Source: Apostichopus californicus (Eukaryota > Echinodermata > Holothuroidea > Aspidochirotida > Stichopodidae). From it: a stretch of DNA of 20,059 nucleotides. The notes under the pieces are model-generated. The model made no database searches, was not told the origin of the DNA, and was given only the letters and a program-made list of their open reading frames with translations. The stretch covers positions 1-20,059 of the forward strand of contig JAIPMN010031998.1 of the NCBI GenBank assembly GCA_020650975.1. Reading direction: 5' to 3'. Shown here piece by piece: positions 1 through 8,010 of the stretch. The position numbers were made by a program, and so were the translations under genes. Position 1 is the stretch's first letter. Every line of letters begins with the position of its first letter.

Positions 1-414
1 TATATATGTCTTCTGGTGCTTCTTTTGTTGACTGTTTGGTCAGGTGTTTACCAACAAGTTTTGTTTGCTGGCCGAGAGTATAAATGGATGCAGAGTTACT
101 CTAGCTTCCTCTTTGTGATATACATACCTTACATTTTACTCTTATACAGTACTTTTCTGTTACTTTGCATTTTACTTGATTTAGGGTTACCATCCGTCCA
201 GATTAATCGGGATTGTCCCGTTTTTGAAAGAAAAAGTGAGCGTCCCGGCCGGTAAGACAAATTGTCCCGATTTTCCCGGAAACGAATATACGCAGTACAA
301 GTTTTTCGGATCAGACTCGCAATCGCCAAGTTATGTGTATATAAACAGCTCGTTAGCTGCTGTAGCAGACGACGACTCGGTATGGTAACTCTGTAGTGTG
401 CGGGAATACGAATC
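1..414. other. No gene recognised; possible transposon-end-like repeat at 181-275
   Basis: Short open frames on both strands here have no recognisable domain, and I call no gene. The sequence TTAGGGTTACCATCCGTCC near 181-199 is followed by two near copies of ATTGTCCCGNTTTT (about 212-225 and 261-274). Such GTCCCG-rich direct repeats following GGGTTACCA resemble the ends of hAT-like non-autonomous elements. I could not find a matching opposite end, so this is only a resemblance. Confidence 0.25.
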
Positions 415-889
415 CACGTGTATGGCAAGCCATGTGGGACAAACACCGCATAATATCCGCGTATTGATTCGAATATATACGCGTATTAATTGGAATATAT
501 ACGCGTATTAATTGGAATATACATGTGTTGTACATGTGTGTAGTTTCGCTTTTTGAAGCGATCTCGCGAGCCCGCCAAAATATTTATCGTTGATATATGT
601 ACACCGCAAGAGCGGAAATGTGTTTTCGTGTACATTCGAATTAATCCGTGCATATATTGGATTTAGTCCCCATATTTATTCTATTTAATACGTGTATATA
701 TTCGAATTAATACGTGTATATATTCGAATTAATGCGTGTATATATTCGAATTAATACGCGGATATATTTGGGCCATATGATTGGCTAATAATACTACGCG
801 TATATATTCCAATTAATACGCGTATAAATTCCAATTAATACGCTGATATATTATGCGGTGTTTGTCCCACATCGCTTGCCATATACGTG
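415..889. mobile_element. Inverted-repeat (MITE-like) element with about 96-bp arms
   Basis: The left arm (415 to about 511) and the right arm (about 794-889) are near-perfect reverse complements over roughly 95 bases. Both contain TATGGCAAGC, ATGTGGGACAAACACCGCAT and two units of ATTAATTGGAATATATACGCGT. The interior (512-793) has no coding potential. Long terminal inverted repeats with repeated subterminal motifs are typical of non-autonomous DNA transposons of the foldback or MITE kind. I could not define a target-site duplication outside the arms, so the true ends may lie slightly further out and the superfamily is undetermined. Confidence 0.7.
679..767. repeat. 22-bp minisatellite inside the inverted-repeat element
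   Basis: About four tandem copies of ATTCGAATTAATACGTGTATAT with one or two substitutions each. The same unit, in the opposite orientation and with TTGGAA in place of TTCGAA, makes up the inner parts of the two inverted arms (about 463-525 and 794-840). The element is therefore largely built from one 22-bp motif in two orientations. A degenerate copy (TTCGAATTAATCCGTGCATAT) sits near 637. Confidence 0.7.
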
Positions 890-2006
890 CGTCGTTGCGA
901 TAGAATTGAGTATCGTTACTGACGTGGGACGTTCAATGTTCTTCACTCATACCTGTTGAAGAATCCGGGACTCCTCTAGCAGATTAGTGGAGGGGACAAA
1001 TATTCATGACTGAACTGAGTTTGAGTTGTGCTGTTCATTTTTGGATATTTTTCATGATGATGTAGTTGTGCAACCATGGTATTAATTTTATCACCAGTCC
1101 GCATGGAGTAAATGTGGTGCAAACCAGAAATAGCATGAATTACATTTCTGAAATAGGCCACATATTAGGCAAACAAAACTAGTGAAATCAGCCTTAAATA
1201 TTGCACCATTTGGCTTCTAGGTAGGTCCCAAAATCAAAATTTTTGCAAAGGGTAGGGGGACACCCCCTCCCATTAGACCGCTCCCCCAGATCAGTCCCAC
1301 TTTCAGCTCAAAGAAAAATGATAACCCAAACTTTATTACACAGTACTGTACTTTTGTTCGTCTATATCAGAATACATTATAATAATATTTCAGGAAATCT
1401 TCCTTGCGTTGTGTTGTGTTTATTTATGCATCCCCTGTTATACAGTCGTGAAACTTGTAGAGCAAATGACTGAAATTTGTCCAGGAATTAATTAACTGAG
1501 TGTGAACCAGAAAAGATTAGAGATATCCAGCTCTAATTTGTATCACTCCCTTGTGGCATCAACAAGTTAATTCACTGGTTGTAGCGTCGTAGCTATTGGA
1601 GTAGAGCGCCACCAAATTTTGTTTACTTTTTTGGTTTCATTTTTAGATAGCGATCTAGACCATGATTTGGCCTGCTCAGGAGAGAAGCCTAAAAACCGAC
1701 AGTTGCTTGTGTTGTTGTACATAGAGGGGCGGTTTTCTTTAACTTTACTTATCAACACTGGTAATTTGATTAGTTGGATACAGTTGGTAAGTGTTGTGGT
1801 TAAATTCATTGATAGGGGCCATAGGACCGATAAACGTTTATAAATTATAGGTTAAGAAATGTCACATTCATATCAGGCCATGTGTTGCATTTGTTGTGGC
1901 CTTCTGTGCACTTCCATTGGGACGCTTAAGCGTAGGCTACTGTGGATTCACGATAGGGATAGCCTGCTGGCAGTGTGCAGTTTGGGTAGTCATGGGCCTA
2001 AGTTAC
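890..2006. other. Intergenic; no supported gene, one weak coding-like stretch on the minus strand
   Basis: The only suggestive piece is on the minus strand from about 1151 down to 979. It is an open frame beginning after a TTTCAG acceptor-like site (RNVIHAISGLHHIYSM...) and ending in a stop. I recognise no domain, and it could be a last exon, a transposon remnant or chance. A GGGGGACACCCCCTCCC palindrome-like motif lies at about 1256-1272. Nothing else here is assignable. Confidence 0.3.
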
Positions 2007-2183
2007 TTAAAGAGGTTATGAAATGAAAAAAAAATTCTTTATCATCGTATTCTGTACACTCGTAGATTTCCAATGATACCCAATTTGTGTCAAACGAAGC
2101 TTGCATCCTCGAGGAATAAACGATCAAAAATTTGAGGGTAATAAAAACTTTCTAAATATTGTTGTATTTACGGTAACGCGGCG

Positions 2184-2191
2184 TGACGTCA
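2184..2191. promoter_or_regulatory. CRE palindrome TGACGTCA, left side of TTAA element
   Basis: A perfect TGACGTCA, the consensus for CREB/ATF-type bZIP factors. It lies about 150 bp upstream of the THAP-like ATG. A second perfect copy sits in the mirror position at the other end of the element. Function is inferred from the motif and the symmetry only. Confidence 0.4.
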
Positions 2192-2342
2192 GTCGAGGAA
2201 CTCAGCTCACTTCCGAGACGCTATGTTTACATTCTTAAACGTCTGAGAACACACACCATTACACTGTTGCAGTGCTCCGTAGTAATTGAGATTTGGTGTT
2301 TGGAGTTTGTTTTTACGTAAATTTATCTCGTAAATGTTAAAA

Positions 2343-2490
2343 ATGCCGAGCCGATATGTGGTATCAGGTTGCTCCACCACAAGTAAAGACGGATTTCTAC
2401 TGCAAGCTTTTCCAAAAGATGACAGAAATCGAAGAATTTGAACACGACTCGCTCAAAACACTACACATACACAACGTTACGAGTGCCTGT
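2343..2490 (+). pseudogene. THAP zinc-finger N-terminus, broken
   Basis: THAP domains are C2CH zinc fingers that bind DNA and are found in transposases (P element, Kolobok) and in host regulators. The frame from ATG 2343 opens MPSRYVVSGCSTTSKDG and continues to a conserved FPKD. That is the usual start M-P-x-x-C-x-x-x-G-C-S with the first zinc cysteine replaced by tyrosine (TAT) at residue 5. The second cysteine is kept at residue 10. At residue 33, where the invariant tryptophan of the fold is expected after RRI, there is TGA (2439-2441). The same frame then runs on to TAG near 2490. Only the first third or so of the roughly 90-residue finger is discernible. It lies within the TTAA element and is presumably its dead transposase or accessory gene. 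Confidence 0.65.
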
Positions 2491-2940
2491 AGGCCTATGC
2501 TGTTGCCAAATTACTTGTTATGACCATAGCCTAGGCCTCCTTGATACAGCAAATGACGATTTTTTTTATGGTTACCCAATATTTCGCACAAATTTTAAAG
2601 CCAGTTGGTTTTAGAACAATCAATACTAGATCTGCAAGTTTTATTTTGTGGTAAAACTGGCGTTGTGTTGTGATTTTACGTAACAGTTGGATGATACAAT
2701 TACACGGGCTAGCCTGTTATACAACGTCTATTAGTTAGGTCTAGACCCCATGTTACCACTACTAGTACTATAGGGTTTCAATGTACAGAATGTCACATTT
2801 TCCTTGCACTGTAAGACACAAAATTCTGGAAGCTTCGCTACGAAGTTAAGTAGCAGGATCATCGACATTCGAGATAATTTAAATCATATGATGGTCTTAA
2901 TAACGGTGGTTTTGTTTATGCTCAACCGACCAGTTTCGGT

Positions 2941-3180
2941 TCAGGGTCGTCTCACCGTTCTGTTCGGGGACTTCGATCGGCAGCGACGCGTCTCGGCCAC
3001 CGGGATCGTTTTACAATTCTTCTGCAAGGGGCTCAATTGATAGGGAAAAACGCCGATATTATCTTCATCACCCTCGAAAACTATTTCCTCCTCTTCTTCC
3101 TCAAGAAAATAATTTTCGTCAAAGCTTATACGAATGTCCTGAGAGATTTCCTCGGAATCGGAAGATTCGGGAGAAGACAT
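2941..3180 (-). CDS. Acidic, serine/glutamate-rich protein frame within the TTAA element
   Basis: Read on the minus strand from ATG 3180 (the frame also extends a little upstream, without a better start). The product begins MSSPESSDSEEIS, has a run of six glutamates around residue 30, then GDEDNIGVFPYQLSPLQK, and ends in a basic tail (RRCRSKSPNRTVRR), about 79 residues in all. An acidic stretch followed by a short I-x-P-Y-x-F/L-x-P-L motif recalls the N-termini of P2X7-like cysteine-rich proteins common in invertebrate transposons. That link is inference, and no cysteine cluster is present. The frame converges with the THAP frame and is preceded by a CRE about 100 bp upstream. It is possibly a truncated first exon. 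Confidence 0.35.
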   Translation of the reverse strand: MSSPESSDSEEISQDIRISFDENYFLEEEEEEIVFEGDEDNIGVFPYQLSPLQKNCKTIPVAETRRCRSKSPNRTVRRP

Positions 3181-3282
3181 TTTCAATTGATGAGAAGAGT
3201 GTTGTGGTTACATGTAGTAAACTGTGTAACGCCGTATCGGTAAACAGCGGGGAGTCGGCTTTGGCTGAAATGGTTCCTTTGA

Positions 3283-3290
3283 TGACGTCA
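3283..3290. promoter_or_regulatory. CRE palindrome TGACGTCA, right side of TTAA element
   Basis: A perfect TGACGTCA about 103 bp upstream of the minus-strand acidic frame's ATG, mirroring the copy at 2184-2191. Symmetric placement suggests paired promoters of the original transposon, each facing inward. Confidence 0.4.
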
Positions 3291-3855
3291 GATGAACTGC
3301 GGTGGGCAGCTTTGCTTTTTTTTACGAGTGGCAGCTCGAGAGGTCTCTGGGGAATACTTTGACAGCGAATTTCTGGCGTTTGAAGCAGTATTTACGGAAA
3401 GTTGTGCATGGATGGTGTTGTAGTAATGTAGATAAACCATTCTAAGACATGAAAATTTTTCATTTCATAACCTCTTTAAGCTTTGTTGAGTTGTGGGTAT
3501 ACAGGTATCGTTGTTCATAGGTCTTCTGCTTCTGCAACATGTTGCCTGACCTCAATATTGCGTTACAAAAACATATCGGTATGACGTGATTTGAAAACAA
3601 TTCACTCCATAGCCTGTTTCGATACAAGCGATAATCAACAGTCCGCCAAAGCCGCCCGGTGCGAAAATGTCGTAAACCGCTGAAGGCCTAGGCCTAGCCT
3701 TACAAAAGTTCAAATGTGGACCAAACTTGAATATTCCCAAATTTCGGTTAGGGATGATTTTTATGGGTTCCCAAATAAATAAAGGCATTTCCATCAAATT
3801 TAAAGTGGCGTTCTATTAATTTTTGTATCTCGATAAGGCATGAAATTTCCATCGA

Positions 3856-3950
3856 TCACCAAAGAACCAGCCACTAACAACCAACCCACCTGCATGTATT
3901 ATAATGATCTTACATAGTTTTCTAGGCGGATTTTCTTGAATGTTGTAAAT
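3856..3950. repeat. Diverged repeat unit, copy 1 (CCAAAGAACCAGCCACT)
   Basis: The segment containing CACCAAAGAACCAGCCACT, then CCAACCNANC, ATGTATTATAA, GGCGGATTTNTTGAATGTT recurs at about 5689-5785 with the same order of motifs. Both copies precede an exon-like repeat block, so they probably form part of one larger tandem unit interrupted by transposons. The function is unknown. Confidence 0.5.
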
Positions 3951-4063
3951 GAATGAATTAGGGGTTTATGTACGGTCATATCTAGCGGACAACGAGAGAC
4001 GTGCAAGGCTGCGCTGAAACCAAAATATAAATAAATATATAGAAAATTTACATAAGTTGATGT

Positions 4064-4375
4064 CTAACTTAGAGAAGTTTCATCGTAATTATTAAAGAGA
4101 AAATGTTCTAGACGTCTTTTAAAAGAACCAATTGCAGGAATGACATGGAGTTCTAGTGGGAGGGGGTTCCATAATGGGGCCAACGTTGGCAAATGAACGA
4201 TCACCGAACCTCGTAGTAAGTTTCGTTTCGAGAATAATGGCTGTGGCGAGAGTGGAATTAACGATAAAATTGCTGAATTAAATAGGCACAGAGCCATGTA
4301 GACATTAATGGGCCATGAGGACGATTTTAAATTTAATTCTCTCACGCAGGCGTAACCAATGCAAATCAAGAAAAT
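4064..4375 (-). pseudogene. Non-LTR retrotransposon reverse transcriptase, C-terminal remnant
   Basis: Minus-strand translation contains, in slightly different frames, the closing signature of CR1/L2-type LINE polymerases. First comes LHWLRLRERIKFKI (about 4375-4330), then GDRSFANVGPI, then LWNPLPLELHVIP followed by SFKRRLEHFLF (about 4185-4085). Known L2/CR1-group proteins end in this order: L-x-W-L-P-x-x-x-R-I-x-F-K, R-S-F-x-x-x-x-P-x-x-W-N-x-L-P, and F-K-x-x-L-x-x-x-L-F. Frame changes occur between the motifs, for example around 4180, so it is dead. It lies downstream, in minus orientation, of the endonuclease remnant at 4836-5084; the catalytic YADD region is absent. Confidence 0.65.
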
Positions 4376-4835
4376 AATTGTGAGACAGATTTCCTTTTAC
4401 TGTCTATGAAACTTTTGCGGAGCATTTTAACCTTGCATTCTTAGGGAAGGGTACAACCACTGTCAAACTTCAAACAATTGTCCAGCCAAACGGAACGGAA
4501 GCTTTCTCGGAACTGGCGTTACTAGAAGTAGTGCCTCCTGATTAACATCATTACCATTTTTTATTTGAGCGGAATAATAACTGATTTTCTTGCTGCTTAG
4601 TGAAAGTTGTGAGTTTCTCAGCCTTTTCTACGAGCACGCCTCTTACAGTAGATTGACAAACTAAGGATCCTGTGTCGCAATATTTAATTCGTTTACTGTT
4701 TATAGGGGTTCATGTTTGTCGAGCGTGTATACGATATTGTGAATTATGGTAAGTGATAGCCAGATTTAAAATGAGTGAAATCAAGTTCAGAGGCGCTCTT
4801 ATTAAGTTCCTCAGAAAAACCAAGGATATATATTT
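4376..4835 (-). pseudogene. Degenerate linker region of the same LINE
   Basis: Minus-strand frames here are broken. They contain pieces resembling the stretch after the endonuclease in L2/CR1-type proteins, such as EELNKSASELDFTHFKSGYH and a basic RARRK-like segment. The central polymerase motifs, normally several hundred residues, are not detectable. The copy has therefore lost most of its reverse transcriptase by internal deletion. Assignment rests mainly on the flanking remnants. Confidence 0.4.
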
Positions 4836-5084
4836 CTACCTAAACATACTGACTCGGTAAATCACATTCTTTAAGCTGATAGGGTAATGGTCGCTGAGAT
4901 GTATATCATTGACAACGTTACGTGACAAATTCCCAGGATTGATCTTAGTAATGAAACCAACCTTGTGTGTGCATGGGTTCAATGACGCGTAGAAAGAGGG
5001 TAATACAAGATTTTCGTGGCAGTACTGATTAAGGTTGTCAAAGTGAATGTTACAATCACCAGATATGATGTTATCACTCATCAC
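4836..5084 (-). pseudogene. Non-LTR retrotransposon endonuclease (EEP fold), C-terminal remnant
   Basis: LINE endonucleases nick target DNA to prime reverse transcription. This minus-strand frame shows two of the family's late motifs in the right order: GDCNIHFD (family G-D-F-N-x-H) at about residues 9-16, and LSDHYPI (family S-D-H, catalytic histidine) at about residues 63-69. Between them lies THKVGF, where relatives have T-H-x-G-G-x-L-D-L. The N-terminal half of the domain (N, E and Y active-site motifs) is missing. The frame ends at a stop at 4836 just after the fold. With the polymerase C-terminus 460 bp downstream it defines one 5'-truncated and internally deleted copy. Confidence 0.7.
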
Positions 5085-5128
5085 AATAATAGGCCTACCA
5101 AGTTTGAATATCCTTTTGTATTTTCTAT

Positions 5129-5440
5129 AATTGCAGGCTTTCTAGCCAACCATCATCCATTACGATGTATTGACTTCCCAACATTCTCCGGTCATCAAGT
5201 AAGCACCAAGTCTCCAAGCTGCTCCTAAACAACAACAAACCAAAACTACTTTTACCTTACACCAACAACTTCCACCATTCACCAAAAAAAGAACAAGGTG
5301 ATCTGCAACCATCCAGACCCACCAACCAACAAACCACCATATATCTTTTTTATGCATTTTAAAATAAGTGTTCTTTCATGCTTCATTTTTCCAATATTGT
5401 AAATTGTAAGGCAACTATCATCAATCAACCCCCCCCCACC
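5129..5440. repeat. Exon-like repeat, copy 1
   Basis: The copy starts with TTTTCTATAATTGCAGGCTTT, a splice-acceptor-like run also present in the other copies (5941 and 7825). It continues with CATCATCCATTACGATGTATTGACTTCCCA, followed by proline/threonine/histidine-coding CCAACC repeats. A shared tail (TTATGCATTTTAAAATAAGTG, TTTCATGC, ATTGTAAATT, ACTATCATCAAYCAACC) follows. In the frame that is open in copy 2 this copy hits TAA at about 5226. Whether the unit was ever an exon is unknown. Confidence 0.6.
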
Positions 5441-5460
5441 CCCACCCCCCACACCAATTA
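5425..5460. repeat. Poly-C/CCCCA tract
   Basis: A low-complexity run of cytosines broken by single adenines within copy 1 of the exon-like repeat. The minus strand is G-quadruplex-prone. Confidence 0.7.
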
Positions 5461-5688
5461 ATTAACACCCATGATCAACCATTCACCATCCATCATCCAC
5501 CCACCATCTACCTACCATTAATAAATATTGTAAGACTTTATTATGATTTAAAATAGTTTGAAATACGTATATTGGTGAGTGCTTTAAATTTTTGTGTTAT
5601 ATGAAATGCTTTATAAATCTGTTCTCGGTTTTTCTCTATGATATAGAATTTGCTGTTTGTCCCAAGTTCACAAACTTCATCTACTCCC

Positions 5689-5785
5689 CACCAAAGAACC
5701 AGCCACTGAACACCAACCAATCCATCTGCCTTAAATATTGTTGGTATGTATTATAAGCGGATTTATTGAATGTTATTATAAAATA
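5689..5785. repeat. Diverged repeat unit, copy 2 (CCAAAGAACCAGCCACT)
   Basis: This is the counterpart of 3856-3950: CACCAAAGAACCAGCCACTG, then CACCAACCAATCC, then GTATGTATTATAAGCGGATTTATTGAATGTTAT. It lies about 250 bp before copy 2 of the exon-like repeat. Confidence 0.5.
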
Positions 5786-5940
5786 AACTTTCTCTATTTG
5801 TAAATATCATAGATTTCTGTAGCCACCACCTGTCATCCAACATTAATGAATGACTTTGAATAGTTTAATATGCCAGTTTATGTGGATGTTTTAAATGTTA
5901 TATAATTGCATGTTTGAAAAAAGTTTGATTATTCCGTTTT

Positions 5941-6266
5941 ATTTTCTATATTGCAGGCTTTCCAGTCAGCCAGAATCCACTACAATGTACTAACTTTCCA
6001 TCATTCTACAGTCATGAAGCAAGCACCAATTCTGCAAGCAGCTCCTTACCACCAACCAAAACCATTCATCATCCACCAAACAAGCAACAAGTCTGTAACC
6101 ATCCTGACCCACCATATACCTTTTATATGCGGTTTATAATGAGTATTCTTTCATGCTCCATTTTCAAACATTGTAGTTTTTAAGGCCACTATCATCAACC
6201 AACCCTCTCTCCATCAGTCACCAATGATCAACCATTCACCATCCATCATCTACCATCCACTACCCA
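5941..6266. repeat. Exon-like repeat, copy 2 (open frame)
   Basis: An acceptor-like TTTTCTATATTGCAG (ending 5955) is followed by a frame open for about 75 codons. It reads GFPVSQNPLQCTNFPSFY and continues as a Ser/Pro/Thr/His-rich stretch to TAA near 6178. The shared tail matches copy 1 (6110-6205). Copy 1 has a stop and copy 3 a small deletion in the equivalent frame, so selection for coding is not evident. The copy is cut by the insertion that begins at 6267. Confidence 0.6.
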
Positions 6267-6421
6267 TGGGCAGCGATCCCCCCAATATTTTAGGTGGGGG
6301 GATATAGTATCTAATATCCCCCCAATATTTGGTGGCATAGTTTTTTTTGTGGCTATAAGAGCATATTTTTTTATTGATATCGCTAATAATTTAAAAAAAA
6401 AATGCTTAGATGCAACTTACA

Positions 6422-6520
6422 AGGCCTGGAAAGTGCCATTTCCAGCGATCTGGGAGGCAATTTCGGCCAAAATTTTATTTTACGCTTCGCGCCAACTCAT
6501 GGTGGCGCCACGCTCAGATA
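6422..6520. repeat. Internal direct repeat, copy 1
   Basis: It contains GGCGATCTGGGAGG-like, GCCAAAATTTT and CGCTTCGCGC blocks ending CTCAGATAGT. The same order of blocks recurs at 7079-7180 in direct orientation (GCGATCTGGGAGG, GCCAAAAAAATTCTT, CGCTACGCGC, CTTAGATAGT). Either the 1.5-kb insertion arose by internal duplication, or it comprises two related elements. Confidence 0.6.
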
Positions 6521-6692
6521 GTTTGCCTACAAGCTTCGCCCCTCCCTTGGCAAATTCCTCGCTATGCGCATGTCTAACCTTGTCACAATTTGTTACTAAA
6601 TATCACCCAAAAATGACACAGACTTTCACTGAGAGTAGTTATTTTACTTATTTTCGAAATGAATTAGCTAGACGGACCGTGGTGCATATCCT

Positions 6693-6720
6693 GGTGGGGA
6701 CAGCGGGACGCGTCCCCACC
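6693..6720. repeat. Short hairpin GGTGGGGAC...GTCCCCACC
   Basis: Perfect 9-bp arms (6693-6701 and 6712-6720) flank a 10-base loop within the 1.5-kb insertion. The GTGGGGAC/GTCCCCAC word recurs nearby (6732-6741, 7591-7599), so it is a repeated motif of the element. A terminator role is not implied. Confidence 0.5.
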
Positions 6721-7078
6721 AACTTTTTCAGTGGTGGGGACATGATATACCGTGTCCCCCTCCAATTTGTCTTGACCAAACGCTGCATTGCAAATTTCCC
6801 TGTATTGAAATTTGGCGCAGTTTGATCCAGCATTGTGCAAATGACATGCAGCAGTTCTCGCTTTATTGCATTTATCCACAGTTGTTAAATTTTGGAAGGA
6901 AATCGCATTTGCGGCAGTCTATAATTGTTTTCTGGGAGAGGACCCAGACCCATCGTATACAAAAGTCTACTTGGATTATTTGTCCCCAGATTTTTTTTTT
7001 CTGCAGACGCCCATGTGTTTCCCCCATCATAAATTTCTGTCGTGAGATCTCAAATTTAAGGAGGTTTTGGAGCATTAT

Positions 7079-7180
7079 TGGGTCTGGGAAGTGTTATTTA
7101 CGGCGATCTGGGAGGTGTATTTGCCAAAAAAATTCTTGTACGCTACGCGCGAACCAATGGTCGCGCTCCGCTTAGATAGT
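7079..7180. repeat. Internal direct repeat, copy 2
   Basis: The diverged partner of 6422-6520, directly upstream of the foldback element. In both copies the shared part ends at AGATAGT, and here the foldback follows immediately. That suggests the foldback inserted at, or travels with, this end. Confidence 0.55.
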
Positions 7181-7182
7181 AT

Positions 7183-7347
7183 ACAAATAATGAATGGTTA
7201 TGAGTGCAATAGTGCAAATTTTCATGAGTTGAAAGATGGAATGTTCCATTCAACGAGGCACAGCGGAGTCGAATGGAACAAATTACATCTTTCAACTCAT
7301 GAAATATTTGCACTATTGCACGAATGGCAATCATTCATTATTTGTTT
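7183..7347. mobile_element. Foldback/hairpin MITE (about 70-bp arms, 19-base loop)
   Basis: The left arm 7183-7251 begins ACAAATAATGAATG and contains AGTGCAATAGTGCAAAT and CATGAGTTGAAAGATG. The right arm 7271-7347 is its reverse complement with a few mismatches and small indels, ending CATTCATTATTTGT. The loop AACGAGGCACAGCGGAGTC is unpaired. It has no coding content. Such near-perfect foldbacks multiply as non-autonomous DNA elements. The transcript would form a long hairpin, so small-RNA production is conceivable but unsupported. Confidence 0.75.
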
Positions 7348-7824
7348 TATACAACACCTTCGAATTTGGATATAATTGGATGTAAAATGCACTCATGCAA
7401 CAGATTGTTTTGAACAGACAGGTTTCTCTGCTCTCTTACCATTGAAAAAAGTGCTATCAAAAAAGTATAGCCCATGGTTCTATTTCATAGAGTGGAATAG
7501 AGCGGATTTTGCATGCAATCAACGAGCAATTGACCAATCAAATGACCAGAATACAATTAGGTGTTGTATAATATCAGAGAACAGATACGTGTCCCCACCA
7601 TTATCCAAGACTGATCTGCGCCCATGAGACAGACCGCATCCGTAATGAAATTTGGTATATATATATACAATATATCACGAAGCGCGCGAACAATTTTGGG
7701 GATGTAGTTGCTACGCGCCTGTACCCAAGCAAATGTCCCCCCCCCCCAATATTTGAAACAAATCGCCGCCCCTGCCACTACCCACCATAAATAAAAGGTT
7801 AGTAAAAGTTTGATCATTCTTTTT

Positions 7825-8010
7825 TATTTTCTATATTGCAGGTTCCCAGCCAGCCATCATCCACTACAATGTACTGACTTTCCATCATTCTACGGTTATC
7901 AAGCAAGCGTCTCCAAGCAGCTCCTTACCACCAACCGAAACTACCTTTACCGTACACCAACAATGTCCACCATTCATCATCCACCAAACAAGCAACAAGT
8001 CTGTAACCAT
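7825..8010. repeat. Exon-like repeat, copy 3
   Basis: The acceptor-like TTTTCTATATTGCAG (ending about 7841) is followed by TTCCCAGCCAGCCATCATCC and CTACAATGTACTGACTTTCC, close to copies 1 and 2. A six-base-scale loss relative to copy 2 around GCAAGCGTCTCC changes the frame. The unit ends with CACCAAACAAGCAACAAGTC as in copy 2, then diverges (AACCATCAACCTG). Confidence 0.6.

Larger units (their letters stand above)
2011..3475. mobile_element. TTAA-flanked DNA transposon relic (Kolobok-like), 1465 bp
   Basis: The left end reads AGAGGTTATGAAATGAAAAA and the right end is its exact reverse complement. Both are flanked by TTAA (2007-2010 and 3476-3479), a perfect 4-bp target duplication. TTAA targets are used by piggyBac and Kolobok superfamilies. 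The ends lack the CCC start of piggyBac, and a THAP finger is encoded inside, as in Kolobok, so Kolobok is favoured by inference. The element carries two inward-facing reading frames (THAP on plus, acidic protein on minus) and is far too short and broken for a complete transposase. Subterminal TGACGTCA sites lie near both ends. Confidence 0.8.
6267..7774. mobile_element. 1508-bp insertion with perfect 10-bp target duplication
   Basis: CCACTACCCA occurs at 6257-6266 and again at 7775-7784. Between them lies DNA absent from the corresponding part of copy 1 of the surrounding repeat. The ends are imperfect inverted repeats: TGGGCAGCGATCCCCCCAAT on the left, and CAGGGGCGGCGAT...ATATTGGGGGGG on the right read in reverse. 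A 10-bp duplication would fit a Mutator-like element, and an 8-bp sub-match could also be read as hAT-like. No transposase frame is detectable, so it is non-autonomous. Inside are two diverged copies of a ~100-bp segment (6422-6520 and 7079-7180) and a foldback element. Confidence 0.7.

Noticed and set aside
16-255. 79-codon hydrophobic open frame on the plus strand
   Set aside because: AT/T-rich DNA gives leucine/phenylalanine-rich frames by chance; no domain, no splice context, and the second half overlaps a repeated GTCCCG motif.
5160-5357. Tryptophan/valine-rich minus-strand frame
   Set aside because: A shadow of CCAACC/CCACCA-type repeats read in antisense; composition is explained by the repeat.
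6349-6825. 158-codon plus-strand open frame, the longest in the window
   Set aside because: It lies wholly inside the non-autonomous 1.5-kb insertion, has no recognisable domain, crosses the GTGGGGAC repeats, and begins at a non-ATG codon.
6822-7175. 117-codon frame overlapping the internal direct repeat
   Set aside because: The direct-repeat partner is in a different frame and the product has no domain. Treated as chance within the element.
7067-7375. 102-codon frame across the foldback
   Set aside because: Both strands of the hairpin are open because the arms are reverse complements; there is no coding signature.
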